DNA of 64,000 bases, from positions 1 through 64,000 of the forward strand of contig NZ_MUZA01000019.1 of NCBI RefSeq assembly GCF_021442385.1, written 5' to 3'. Below are positions 25,691 through 34,102 of the stretch, piece by piece. The notes beneath the pieces were generated by a model. The model searched no databases, was not told the DNA's origin, and was given only the letters and a program-made list of their open reading frames with translations. Every line of letters starts with the position of its first letter. Within the stretch, counting starts at the first letter, position 1. The position numbers and the translations under genes are program-made. Source of the DNA: Micromonospora sp. MH99 (lineage in GTDB: Bacteria; Actinomycetota; Actinomycetes; Mycobacteriales; Micromonosporaceae).

Positions 25691-27682
25691 ATGCCCAAGC
25701 GGGTAACCACGGAACCCGGTCGCGATCGGGGCCCGGCGATCCTGGCACCGGCCCGCTTCGGGGGCTTCCCCGGAGCCCTGCGGGCACCGGTCCCCGGCAA
25801 CTCGTTGATCAAATTCCTCGCCACCACAGATCACAAGCAGATCGGTCTGCTGTATCTGCTGACCTCCTTCGCCTTCTTCGTGTTCGCCGGCCTGGAAGCG
25901 ATGGTGATGCGGGCCGAACTGGCCCGCCCAGGTCTGCAGTTCCTGTCCTCGGAGCAGTACAACCAGCTCTTCACCTCGCATGGCGCGGTGATGCTGCTGC
26001 TGTTCGCCACGCCCGCGGCCTTCGGTTTCGGCAACTTCATCGTGCCGATCCAGATCGGCGCAGCAGATGTGTCGTTCCCCCGCCTCAACGCGCTGGCCTA
26101 CTGGCTGTACCTGTTCGGCGGGCTGATGGTGATCGGCGGCTTCCTCACCCCGGGAGGCTCGGCCGACTTCGGCTGGACCGCGTACAGCCCCCTCAGCGAC
26201 GTGGAGAACAGCCCCGGGGTGGGCGCGAACATGTGGGTGCTCGGTCTGGTCGTCTCCGGGCTCGGCACCATCCTCGGCGCGGTCAACCTGATCACCACGA
26301 TCCTCACCCTGCGCGCGCCTGGCATGACCATGTTCCGGATGCCGATCTTCACGTGGAACATGCTGTTCACCAGCGTGCTGGTGATCCTGGTGTTCCCGCT
26401 GCTGGCCGCCGCGCTGCTCGCGCTCTCAGCGGACCGACTGCTCAACGCGCACGTGTACGACGCGGCCACCGGCGGGCCGATGCTCTGGCAGCACCTGTTC
26501 TGGTTCTTCGGACACCCCGAGGTCTACATCATCGCGCTGCCGTTCTTCGGCATCATCACCGAGATCATCCCGGTCTTCTCCCGCAAGCCGATCTTCGGCT
26601 ACACCGGGCTGGTGCTGGCCACCATCGCGATCACCGTGCTGTCCATGACGGTCTGGGCGCACCACATGTTCGCCACCGGCCAGGTGCTGCTGCCGTTCTT
26701 CAGCATCCTGAGCTACCTGATCGCGGTGCCCACCGGCGTGAAGTTCTTCAACTGGATCGGCACCATGTGGAAGGGCCAGCTCACCTTCGAAACGCCAATG
26801 CTCTTCGCCATCGGCTTCCTGGTCACCTTCCTGCTCGGCGGCCTCACCGGGGTGCTGCTGGCCAGTCCCCCGGTCGACTGGCACACCCACGACAGCTACT
26901 TCGTGGTGGCGCACTTCCACTACGTGGTGTTCGGCACCGTGGTCTTCGCGCTGTTCGGCGGCTACTACTTCTGGTGGCCGAAGATGACCGGCCGACTGCT
27001 CGACGAGCGGCTCGGCAAGGCCCACTTCTGGACGATGTTCATCGGCTTCCACGGCACCTTTCTGGTGCACCACTGGCTGGGCGCCGAGGGCATGCCCCGC
27101 CGGTACGCCGACTACCTGCCCACCGACGGCTTCACCACCCTGAACACCATCTCCACGATCTTCTCGTTCATCCTCGGCGCGTCCACCCTGTTCTTCATCT
27201 ACAACGCGTGGAAGTCCTGGCGGTACGGGGCGATCGTGACGGTGGACGACCCGTGGGGCTTCGGCAACTCCCTCGAGTGGGCCACCAGCTGCCCGCCGCC
27301 ACTGCGCAACTTCGACCAGATGCCACGGATCCGCTCCGAGCGTCCGGCGTTCGACCTGAAGTACGGCCCGCTCGTCGCCGACCTGGGCCGGGACCTGCCG
27401 CAGCGCACCACGAAGCCGCCGCAGCAGTTCGCCGACGAGCTGCACATGGAGCACCACAGGCCCGAGTCACCCGCCGCCGAAGGCGCGCACGGCGCCCGGG
27501 ACGCGGCCGCGTACCAGCCCGCGCCGGAATCCGGCGCCCGCCCGGTGGACGTGCCGGAGCCCGAAGGCGTGCGCCGGCCGAGCTTCGAGGAGAGTGATGC
27601 GCCCAAGGACGCCGAGGACGCGCCGAAGCCGCACGAACGCTGGCGGCACCCGCACAGCGACGGCGAGACCGAGGACCGCTGA
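25691..27682 (+). CDS. ctaD: Cytochrome c oxidase subunit I
   Basis: A 663-residue haem-copper oxidase subunit with twelve membrane spans. Seen: [12 protein letters not shown], haem a ligand region TSHGAVMLL, the Cu-B/cross-link motif [10 protein letters not shown], the two Cu-B histidines VWAHHMF, the K-channel region and the haem ligands in [11 protein letters not shown]. It is the aa3-type subunit that reduces O2 and pumps protons. The last ~100 residues are a charged, disordered tail, longer than usual. It stands alone, away from ctaC/ctaE and qcr genes, so it may be a second copy; the promoter suggests stress or stationary-phase use. Confidence 0.95.
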   Translation: MPKRVTTEPGRDRGPAILAPARFGGFPGALRAPVPGNSLIKFLATTDHKQIGLLYLLTSFAFFVFAGLEAMVMRAELARPGLQFLSSEQYNQLFTSHGAVMLLLFATPAAFGFGNFIVPIQIGAADVSFPRLNALAYWLYLFGGLMVIGGFLTPGGSADFGWTAYSPLSDVENSPGVGANMWVLGLVVSGLGTILGAVNLITTILTLRAPGMTMFRMPIFTWNMLFTSVLVILVFPLLAAALLALSADRLLNAHVYDAATGGPMLWQHLFWFFGHPEVYIIALPFFGIITEIIPVFSRKPIFGYTGLVLATIAITVLSMTVWAHHMFATGQVLLPFFSILSYLIAVPTGVKFFNWIGTMWKGQLTFETPMLFAIGFLVTFLLGGLTGVLLASPPVDWHTHDSYFVVAHFHYVVFGTVVFALFGGYYFWWPKMTGRLLDERLGKAHFWTMFIGFHGTFLVHHWLGAEGMPRRYADYLPTDGFTTLNTISTIFSFILGASTLFFIYNAWKSWRYGAIVTVDDPWGFGNSLEWATSCPPPLRNFDQMPRIRSERPAFDLKYGPLVADLGRDLPQRTTKPPQQFADELHMEHHRPESPAAEGAHGARDAAAYQPAPESGARPVDVPEPEGVRRPSFEESDAPKDAEDAPKPHERWRHPHSDGETEDR

Positions 27683-27698
27683 CCCGCGTACCCGGCCA

Positions 27699-27732
27699 GG
27701 GGCCCACACCACCGGCTGGTGGTGTGGGCCCC
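27699..27732. terminator. Bidirectional terminator between ctaD and the sigma gene
   Basis: Perfect 15-bp stem (27699-27713 with 27718-27732), GGCT loop, then TTCTTCG on the ctaD side. It lies between convergent genes. Confidence 0.85.
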
Positions 27733-27759
27733 TTCTTCGTGTGTGTACGTGGCGGCCGG

Positions 27760-28902
27760 TCAGTCCCGGGCGGGCGCCAGGCCGGCGGCGGTGAGCGAGC
27801 GGCGCACCGCGGGCTGCACCCGGGTCAGCCGCAGCGGCACGCCGGTGCGCTCGGCCGCCTCGTGTCCCGCCATCAGCGCGGCGATTCCGCCGGCGTCGAA
27901 GCCACCCGCGCCGACCAGGTCGACGACGACCTCGCTCGGCTGGCCGTTGACGGCCTCCAGCATCGCGCGGCGCAACTGGTCCGCGCCGTCCCTGTCCACC
28001 TCGCCGCCGACCTCGACGACGACCCCGTCGCCGTTCTGCCGCACCGAGATGCGGGTCTTGCCCGGGTCCGGTTCGGCGGCGCCGTTCTGCCAGGGCGGTG
28101 GCGCGTCGGCGAGCATGGCCTGCCGCAGCCAGGTCAGCGCCCGCGACAGCAGCCGGGAGACGTGCATCTGCGAGATGCCGAACCGGGCGGCGATCTCCGC
28201 CTGCGTCTGGTTGCCGTAGAAGCGCATGGCGAGGATGCGGCGTTCGCGCCAGGGCAGCCGGTGCAGCAGGCCGCTCACCGTCACCCGGTCGTCGACCGAT
28301 TCCAGCGCGTTGTCCGACTCGCCGACCAGGTCACCGAACTCCGCGGAACTCTCCCCGCCGACCGGCGCGTTCAGTGACGCCGGGCTGTAGCCGGCCGCCG
28401 ACTCCAGCGCCGCGAGGATCTCCTCCTGCGGCGTCTCCAGGCGGGCCGACAGCTCGGCCACCGACGGCGCCCGGGACAGCTCGCTGGTCAGCGCGGCGGT
28501 GGCCTGGCCCACCTCGAGGATCAGGTCGCGCAGCCGCCGGGGCACGTGCACACCCCAGGTGCGGTCCCGGAAGTGCCGTTTGATCTCCCCGACGATGGTG
28601 ATCGCCGCGTACGCGGTGAACGAACCCCGTTCCGGGTCGTACCGGTCGACGGCGTTGACCAGCCCGAGGCGGGCCACCTGCTCCAGGTCCTCCAGCGGCT
28701 CCCCCCGGCCCCGGTACCGGCGGGCCAGTCGCCCGGCGAACGGCAGCGCGAAGCGCACCAGGTCGTCGCGCGCCTCCCCCCGCCGCTCCGGCGGCAGCCC
28801 CTCGATCCGGGCCGCGTACGCCAGCGCCGCCGCGTCCAGGTCCTCCAGACCACGCTCGGTGGGTGGTGGTGTGGTCGTGGTCGTGCTCGTCTGTCCGAAC
28901 AT
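27760..28902 (-). CDS. SigB/SigF-family sigma factor fused to a STAS domain
   Basis: A 380-residue protein. Sigma region 2 is at ~45-115 (DLEQVARLGLVNAVDRYDPERGSF, FTAYAAITIVGEIKRHFRD), region 3 at ~120-175, region 4 at ~212-262 with HTH QAEIAARFGISQMHVSRLLSR, all typical of the SigB/F/G group. After a short linker, residues ~284-380 form a STAS domain (ISVRQNGDGVVVEVGGEVDRDGA ... SEVVVDLVGAGGFDAGGIAALMAG). The usual phosphoserine loop D-S-S-G reads D336-A-G-G, so it cannot be switched by an RsbW-type kinase at that site. GAGGGAGG precedes the ATG at 28902. The reading frame is continuous, so the fusion is not an artefact of calling. Confidence 0.85.
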   Translation of the reverse strand: MFGQTSTTTTTPPPTERGLEDLDAAALAYAARIEGLPPERRGEARDDLVRFALPFAGRLARRYRGRGEPLEDLEQVARLGLVNAVDRYDPERGSFTAYAAITIVGEIKRHFRDRTWGVHVPRRLRDLILEVGQATAALTSELSRAPSVAELSARLETPQEEILAALESAAGYSPASLNAPVGGESSAEFGDLVGESDNALESVDDRVTVSGLLHRLPWRERRILAMRFYGNQTQAEIAARFGISQMHVSRLLSRALTWLRQAMLADAPPPWQNGAAEPDPGKTRISVRQNGDGVVVEVGGEVDRDGADQLRRAMLEAVNGQPSEVVVDLVGAGGFDAGGIAALMAGHEAAERTGVPLRLTRVQPAVRRSLTAAGLAPARD

Positions 28903-29123
28903 CCGCGCCTCCCTCAGGAAGGTCCCCCGCCCGGATCGGGAAACCGGTCGTGCGCGTGGTCGGGCCACGCACCGGGCCGGAAAGTGGGTCAGTGACTGGG
29001 ATGCCAGCGGGCGACAACGCCTCTACGCGGCGCAATCAGGCCGTCGCAGCCAGCGATGTTCCCGCTCCGTAGGTACTCAATCACGGGACCCCGGGTTCGC
29101 GAGGAAGTTTCGGCGTGCTCCCC

Positions 29124-30563
29124 TCAGGAGACGAGCAACCCCTGGTGGCCGCCGCTCTCGCGGAGCACCGAGAGGGCCTCAGCGGCCCCCAGCGGGGGCG
29201 GAGCGGGCAGGTCGTACGGCTGGGCGCGCAGGACCTCGGTGGCCCGGCGCGTCGGCACGGACGTCACCGGATAGCCCCGGGCGGAGGTCCGGTCCAGCGC
29301 CCGCCGCCGCCGGCCGAAGCCCGCGACGGCCAGCCACTGCGGCAGCCCGGCCAGGGCGGGCGAGCGCATCCCGGGAGGCTCGGGCAGAACGTCCACCGAG
29401 CTGAACGTCTCGCTGCCGGCCAGCCACCACTCGGCCTCGTCGACGCTGCGCCGGGTGGCGTTCTCACACCAGTACGGCACCAGCCCCGCCCGTACCACCT
29501 GCCACGGATCGAGCAGCCGCCCACACTCCACCACCAACCGGTCACCGGTCTTGCCGGCGGCCCGCAGCCACCGCCGGTACAGGTCGGCCACGCCCGCGCT
29601 CAGCGCCGCCGGTCGGGGCATCAGGACCCGGTGCAGCGGATGCTGCCGGGCCGCGGCCCAGTCCCGCGTGGTCCGCTCGAAGTCCGGGTCCACACCGTGC
29701 TCGGCGTCGCCCGACGGCGCCGACACCTCCGGCGGCGTCCACCGGGTCGCGTCCCCGCCCACGGCGCGCAGGACCTGCCGTAGGGCGTGGCTGTCGGGGT
29801 GGAAGTCAACCGGGTCCAGCCCGCTGGCCGGGCAGCCGACCTGGAAGCTGTGCCCGGCGCCGCGCTCCACCACCGGCCACGTGCGCGCGTCGCGGACCAG
29901 CAGCATCGGGGCGCCCGCGCTCAGCCGGTCGGTCAGGAACTGCGCGTACGCGGCCGGCAGCGCCTTCCAGCGGGCAGCCAGCGACACGGTGGCCCCGGTC
30001 AGCGGCCCTCGGCTGGCCGGGCAGTGCACCTGGCGCAGGTGCACGTCGGGGTTGCCGGCGAGCAGCCGTTCGGCGAGCGCGCCGCCGTGCTCCAGCGCCG
30101 CCTCCGGGCGGTCCACGGCGCCGTCGCTCCAGTGCGCGGTCATCTCGAAGCCGGCGGGCAGCCACGGCACCCCCAGGGCCACCGCGAGGTGCGCGGCCGC
30201 ACCGTGCGGCGAGCCGATGAGCACGCCGGGGTAGCTCCGGCGCGGGTACTGGTTGACGAACCAGCGGGCGACCCGGGCCGCGTCCACCTCACCTACCTGC
30301 TCGACGGTGAGGGCGACCCGCCCGGCGGCCCGACTCACCGCGGCGCGGCGTACCGGCTCCGGGGCGCCCGGGAACCGCGACGTGGGCCCAGTGTGCCCGA
30401 GGTCGGCGCAGTCCGCGCCACGCAACGCCCGGGCGGTGGCGGCGACCAGCACCCGGGCGGCGCTGCCCTGGGCCACGACCCGGTCGCCGGCCAGACCGGC
30501 GCCGTCGGCCGTCAGCCCCTTGTGCACCTTGTGCACCGGGCCCACCTTGCCTCGTTCGCTCAC
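29124..30563 (-). CDS. Unrecognised protein, ~479 aa
   Basis: A long frame with good codon bias. I do not recognise the family. Soluble, no signal peptide or membrane span; features include VLIGSPHGAAAHLAVALGVPW, which resembles a strand-turn-helix of an alpha/beta fold, several Trp-rich stretches (AEWWLAG, PEMTAHWSD) and Cys in VHCPASRGP and CPASG. GTG at 30563 is assumed because a -10-like GGGAAG (with GTTT 15 bp upstream) lies just before it; an upstream start would add 23 residues. The 221-bp gap to the sigma gene shows no clear promoter. Confidence 0.65.
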   Translation of the reverse strand: MSERGKVGPVHKVHKGLTADGAGLAGDRVVAQGSAARVLVAATARALRGADCADLGHTGPTSRFPGAPEPVRRAAVSRAAGRVALTVEQVGEVDAARVARWFVNQYPRRSYPGVLIGSPHGAAAHLAVALGVPWLPAGFEMTAHWSDGAVDRPEAALEHGGALAERLLAGNPDVHLRQVHCPASRGPLTGATVSLAARWKALPAAYAQFLTDRLSAGAPMLLVRDARTWPVVERGAGHSFQVGCPASGLDPVDFHPDSHALRQVLRAVGGDATRWTPPEVSAPSGDAEHGVDPDFERTTRDWAAARQHPLHRVLMPRPAALSAGVADLYRRWLRAAGKTGDRLVVECGRLLDPWQVVRAGLVPYWCENATRRSVDEAEWWLAGSETFSSVDVLPEPPGMRSPALAGLPQWLAVAGFGRRRRALDRTSARGYPVTSVPTRRATEVLRAQPYDLPAPPPLGAAEALSVLRESGGHQGLLVS

Positions 30564-30759
30564 CACGCGGCCCGGCTTCCCGTCCCGATGGGGTTCAAAC
30601 GGGGCATCACCCACCCGGCGGCACCAATCCACAGGTCAACGCCGTTCGGCGACGATCAGCTCCGGGCGGCTTGAGCGGGCCGGCGGGGACGATCGGCCCT
30701 GAGGGACCCCGGACGCCCGCACGGGTTTCGTCGCGGCCGGGGCGGGCACTTCCGGGCTC

Positions 30760-30987
30760 ATGCGCACCGAGGACACTGGCGAGTCCGCCGCCACGATCAC
30801 CCCGTACGAGGACGGCCCGCTGCTGGTCCGCGGCGACTTCGCCCTGCTCACTCCGGACGGTGAGCGGATCGACGCGCGCCGAGGCACCGTCGCTCTGTGC
30901 CGGTGCGGCAAGTCGGCGCTCAAGCCGTTCTGCGACGGCACCCACAAGGTGATCAACTTCCGCGCGGGCGTCGCCCGCGAGGGGTGA
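30760..30987 (+). CDS. CDGSH-type [2Fe-2S] protein
   Basis: A 75-residue protein with the complete CDGSH motif: Cys47, Cys49, Cys58 and His62 in ALCRCGKSALKPFCDGTHK, the 3Cys:1His ligand set of mitoNEET-like proteins, which hold a labile, redox-active 2Fe-2S cluster. The single motif suggests a homodimer. A possible SigB/F-type element (GTTT at 30725, 15 bp, GGGCAC at 30744) lies just before the start. It is convergent with the iron-dependent haem-oxygenase-like enzyme at 31192-32298. Confidence 0.9.
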   Translation: MRTEDTGESAATITPYEDGPLLVRGDFALLTPDGERIDARRGTVALCRCGKSALKPFCDGTHKVINFRAGVAREG

Positions 30988-31004
30988 ACCCACCTCGCTC
31001 GACC

Positions 31005-31075
31005 CCTTTGCTCTGCTTCCACCGACGCAACGGAAAGGGTCCGTCACTGTCGCCTGGGCGGAAGCAGAGCAAAGG
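31005..31075. repeat. 16-bp inverted repeat with 39-nt loop
   Basis: Arms CCTTTGCTCTGCTTCC (31005-31020) and its exact complement (31060-31075). It lies downstream of the CDGSH gene and upstream of the pentanucleotide tract. It may be a terminator, but the large loop and AT-richer arms are unlike the other terminators in the window and suggest a mobile or protein-binding repeat. Confidence 0.75.
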
Positions 31076-31120
31076 ACGGAACTGGACCGGGCGGACCCGC
31101 CTGCCCGCCCGGCGGTTCGG

Positions 31121-31195
31121 GTCGGGTCAGGTCGGGTCAGGTCAGGTCAGGTCAGGTCAGGTCAGGTCAGGTCAGGTCAGGTCAGGTCAGGTCAG
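31121..31195. repeat. Pentanucleotide microsatellite (GTCAG/GTCGG)15
   Basis: Fifteen 5-bp units: thirteen GTCAG and two GTCGG, the last twelve uninterrupted. The tract runs into the 3' end of the convergent gene; the stop codon of that gene (TGA at 31194-31192) is formed by the last repeat unit. The unit contains TGA on the minus strand, which gives stops in all three frames every 15 nt. Confidence 0.95.
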
Positions 31196-32298
31196 ACCAG
31201 CACGCTCGGCGCCAGCGGGACGACAGGTGTCACCGGGGTCGGCCCGACGAGCGGGACGGACGGTGGCGGGGACGGCGGCGCGGGTGACCGCAGTGAGCTG
31301 CGGCCGGCGGCCCAACTGTCCAGCAGGTGCGCCGCGAACAGCCGGTCCACCGCGAGCGCCGCCGCCGCGCCGAAGAGCACGTCCGAGGCGAGCGCTGGCT
31401 CGGTACGGACCAGGCCGCCGCACAGGTCGTGCGCGGCGATCTGCTCGTGCACCGCGTCGGCCTCCACGTGCTCGTCGTAGAAGCGGGTCGCCACCTCGTC
31501 CAGGCCGAGCCGGCGCAGGCCGTTGCCGTAGCGGCGGTTCGGCAGGGACGAGGTCATCTCGAAGGCCGCCAGGTGCCCGAGCAGCGCCCCGCGCAGCCGT
31601 CGGTGCAGCCCGAACAGCGACATCAGGTTGTTCGTCGCCAGCGTCACCGCGGGCACCGCGTCCAGATGGGCGCCGTAGCCGGTGTCCATACCCAACCGGT
31701 CGAGGGTGCGCCGGAACAGCTCGGAGTGCATCCGGTCCAGCCGGCCGTTGCCGTACTCGTCGGTCTGGATCTCGACGAGGGCGGCCTTGGCGGGACCGCC
31801 GAGCCGGGGCAGCGCCCAACTGTGCGGGTCCGCCTCGCGCAGGTGGTAGACGGAGCGGTGGGCGACGAACTCGCGGAACTGGGCGAGGTCGGCGTGCCGC
31901 TGGAGCGTGGCGGCCAGCGGCGGCCCGTCGTCGGCCGCGACCAGCTCACCCAGCCCGGCAGCGACACCGCCGGCCGGTACCGCCGGGGCGCCGGCCAGCC
32001 GACGCAGCGCCGCCTCGAAGGGCTGCTCGACGCGGGCCCGCAGGGCCAGCAGGGTGGGCTGCCACTCCCAGCTCTCGTCCACCCCGCTCCAGCCGCGGTA
32101 ATGCAGCTCGTAACAGAGGAACAGGGTCAGTTGCAGGTCCTCGTCGCTGAACGCGTCCGCCGGGTCCAGGTCGGCGCCCAGGTCGGGAGGCAGGTCGTGC
32201 GGCGGCTGCCGCAGCGCGTCGGTCACCGCCACGGACAGTGGGCCGCGCGGCTGCGGCAGGGGCGCAGGACCGTAGCGGCGGTCGGCGGGCTCCAGCAT
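31192..32298 (-). CDS. Haem-oxygenase-like iron-containing redox enzyme
   Basis: A 368-residue protein of the iron-containing redox (haem-oxygenase-like diiron, HDO) group. Likely metal ligands: Glu and His in VEIQTDEYGNGRLDRMHSELF and the Glu/His set in FYDEHVEADAVHEQIA; FLCYELHYRGW is an N-terminal family signature. Members do oxidative chemistry on amines or fatty acids. The last ~35 residues are a Pro/Val-rich tail ending in the pentanucleotide repeat. CDGSH genes are often found beside this family, so the two may work together. Confidence 0.8.
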   Translation of the reverse strand: MLEPADRRYGPAPLPQPRGPLSVAVTDALRQPPHDLPPDLGADLDPADAFSDEDLQLTLFLCYELHYRGWSGVDESWEWQPTLLALRARVEQPFEAALRRLAGAPAVPAGGVAAGLGELVAADDGPPLAATLQRHADLAQFREFVAHRSVYHLREADPHSWALPRLGGPAKAALVEIQTDEYGNGRLDRMHSELFRRTLDRLGMDTGYGAHLDAVPAVTLATNNLMSLFGLHRRLRGALLGHLAAFEMTSSLPNRRYGNGLRRLGLDEVATRFYDEHVEADAVHEQIAAHDLCGGLVRTEPALASDVLFGAAAALAVDRLFAAHLLDSWAAGRSSLRSPAPPSPPPSVPLVGPTPVTPVVPLAPSVLV

Positions 32299-32347
32299 GT
32301 GACCTCCAGCGTCGTCGGGCCGCTACTGATGCCCTGGTGAGGTACGC

Positions 32348-34102
32348 CTAAACGAGATCCTCGACGGCCACCGCCTGCTCGACCTGCTCGCGTACCCGCC
32401 GGGCCGGTTCCCCGTCGGCGTACAGTCCGCGCAGGTCGGCGAAGGCCGGCTCCGGCGGCGCCAACGACACCGCCGGGTCGACCACCGCTTCCAGGACGCA
32501 CGGGCGGTCCGCGGCGAGCGCCTCGTCCCAGGCGGCGCCGACCAGTTCCGGGCGGTCCACCCGGACACCGTGCAGCCCGAGCAGGCGGGCCCAGCCGGCG
32601 TACGGCACGTCCGGGCGGCGGTGGGTGGGGTCGGACGACGGCGCCCGGCCGCCGCCCATGCCGTTCTGGTCGCGGTTGTTGAGCACGAGGACCACCAACC
32701 GTGGGTCGGCCCACCGCTGCCAGTGGTGCGACACCGTGATCAGCTCGGCGAGGCCGTTGAGCTGCATGGCCCCGTCGCCGAGCAGGGCGATCACCGGCCG
32801 GTCGGGTGCGGCGAGTTTGGCGGCCACGGAGTACGGCAGGGCGCAGCCCAACGAGCCGAGGGTGCCGCACAGTTGGGCGTTCACCCCGGGCGGCAGGACG
32901 AGGTGCCGGGCGTACCAGTAGAGGACCGAGCCGACGTCGACAGCTACCGACCCGGTCTGCGGCACCCGGGTGGAGAGCTCCTGGAGCACGAGCTGCGGGT
33001 TGATCGGGTCGGCGGGCGCGGCGGCCCGGTCGGCGGCGGTCGCCCGCCAGCGGTCGACGGCGCTCTCCACCGTGGCACGCCACTGCTGGTGGGGCCGCGA
33101 CGGCACCCGGGCCAGCAGCGCGCGCAGCGTCTCGGCCGCGTCCCCGACCAGGGGCACGTCGGCCGGGTACCGGCTGCCGATGCGGGTGCCGTCGATGTCG
33201 ATCTGCACGGTCCGGGCCTGATCGGGCATCGGGAAGTAGTCGGTCCACGGGTCGTTGGTGCCGACCAGCAGAAGCGTGTCGCAGCCGCCCATCAGCTCGG
33301 CGGCGGCCGGCGTGCCGACCTCGCCCAGCACCCCGGCGTGAAACGGCAGCCGCTCGTCGAGGACCGGCTTGCCCAGCAGCGAGGTGGCCACCCCGGCGCC
33401 GAGCCGGTCGGCCAGTTCGACGATCTCGGCGGCGGCGCCCCGGCCCCCCTGCCCCACCAGGATGGCGGTGCGCTGGCCGTTGCCGAGGACCTGCGCGGCG
33501 GCGTCGAGGTCCACCTCGTGCGGCAGCACCCGGGCCAGCGGTTCGCCGGGAGTCGCCGTGATCACGCCGACCGCGTGGGTGCCCAGGTCGGGCACCACTG
33601 CCTCCTGCAGGTGCCGGGGCAGCACCACACAGGTCGGGCTGCGCGTCGCCGCCGCGGTGCGGAACGCCTGGTCCAGCAGCGCCGGCACGCTCTCCGGGCT
33701 GCGGCCGTACTGCACGAACTGGTTGCACACGTCGCCGAAGAGCCGGCTCAACCCGATCTGCTGGTGCGCGCCGCCCAGGGGGCCGGTGACGTCCTCGCCG
33801 ACGATCGCCACGACCGGTTTGCTGTCCAGCTTCGCGTCGTAGAGACCGTTGAGCAGTTGCACCGCGCTGGGCCCCTGGGTGGCCAGGCAGACCCCGATGC
33901 CGCCGGTGAACTTGGCGTGCCCGGTGGCCATGAACGAGGCGGTCTCCTCGTGGCGGGCCGGGATGAACGCCGGGTCGCCTCCGGAGCGGTCCAGCGCCTC
34001 GACCAGCGGGGCGATCGCCGCGCCGGGAAAGCCGAAGGCGCGCGGGACCCGCCAGGCGCGCAGCCGCTCCACCACCAGGTCCGCGACGCGGCGCTCAGCC
34101 AT
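32348..34102 (-). CDS. TPP-dependent enzyme (pyruvate oxidase/acetolactate synthase-like)
   Basis: A 584-residue protein with the three-domain ThDP layout: N-terminal Pyr domain with the catalytic Glu in ARHEETASFMATGHAKF, central domain with NAD/FAD-like fold (ILVGQGGRGAAAEI), and C-terminal PP domain with the TPP motif ALLGDGAMQLNGLAELITV ending LVVLVLNNRDQN. It resembles pyruvate:quinone oxidoreductase (PoxB) more than AHAS, since no regulatory subunit gene is near. It starts inside the last codons of the ribosome-factor gene (8-nt overlap), an unusual pairing. Confidence 0.8.
   Translation of the reverse strand: MAERRVADLVVERLRAWRVPRAFGFPGAAIAPLVEALDRSGGDPAFIPARHEETASFMATGHAKFTGGIGVCLATQGPSAVQLLNGLYDAKLDSKPVVAIVGEDVTGPLGGAHQQIGLSRLFGDVCNQFVQYGRSPESVPALLDQAFRTAAATRSPTCVVLPRHLQEAVVPDLGTHAVGVITATPGEPLARVLPHEVDLDAAAQVLGNGQRTAILVGQGGRGAAAEIVELADRLGAGVATSLLGKPVLDERLPFHAGVLGEVGTPAAAELMGGCDTLLLVGTNDPWTDYFPMPDQARTVQIDIDGTRIGSRYPADVPLVGDAAETLRALLARVPSRPHQQWRATVESAVDRWRATAADRAAAPADPINPQLVLQELSTRVPQTGSVAVDVGSVLYWYARHLVLPPGVNAQLCGTLGSLGCALPYSVAAKLAAPDRPVIALLGDGAMQLNGLAELITVSHHWQRWADPRLVVLVLNNRDQNGMGGGRAPSSDPTHRRPDVPYAGWARLLGLHGVRVDRPELVGAAWDEALAADRPCVLEAVVDPAVSLAPPEPAFADLRGLYADGEPARRVREQVEQAVAVEDLV

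Noticed and set aside
27760..28902. Sigma-STAS fusion as two genes merged by a missing stop.
   Set aside because: The linker is in frame with no start codon or ribosome site before the STAS part and codon bias is even through the join; still listed as a point to verify.
31121..31195. GTCAG tract considered as part of a CRISPR or an origin (iteron) region.
   Set aside because: Five-bp units are too short for either, no cas or rep gene is near, and no DnaA-box cluster is seen.
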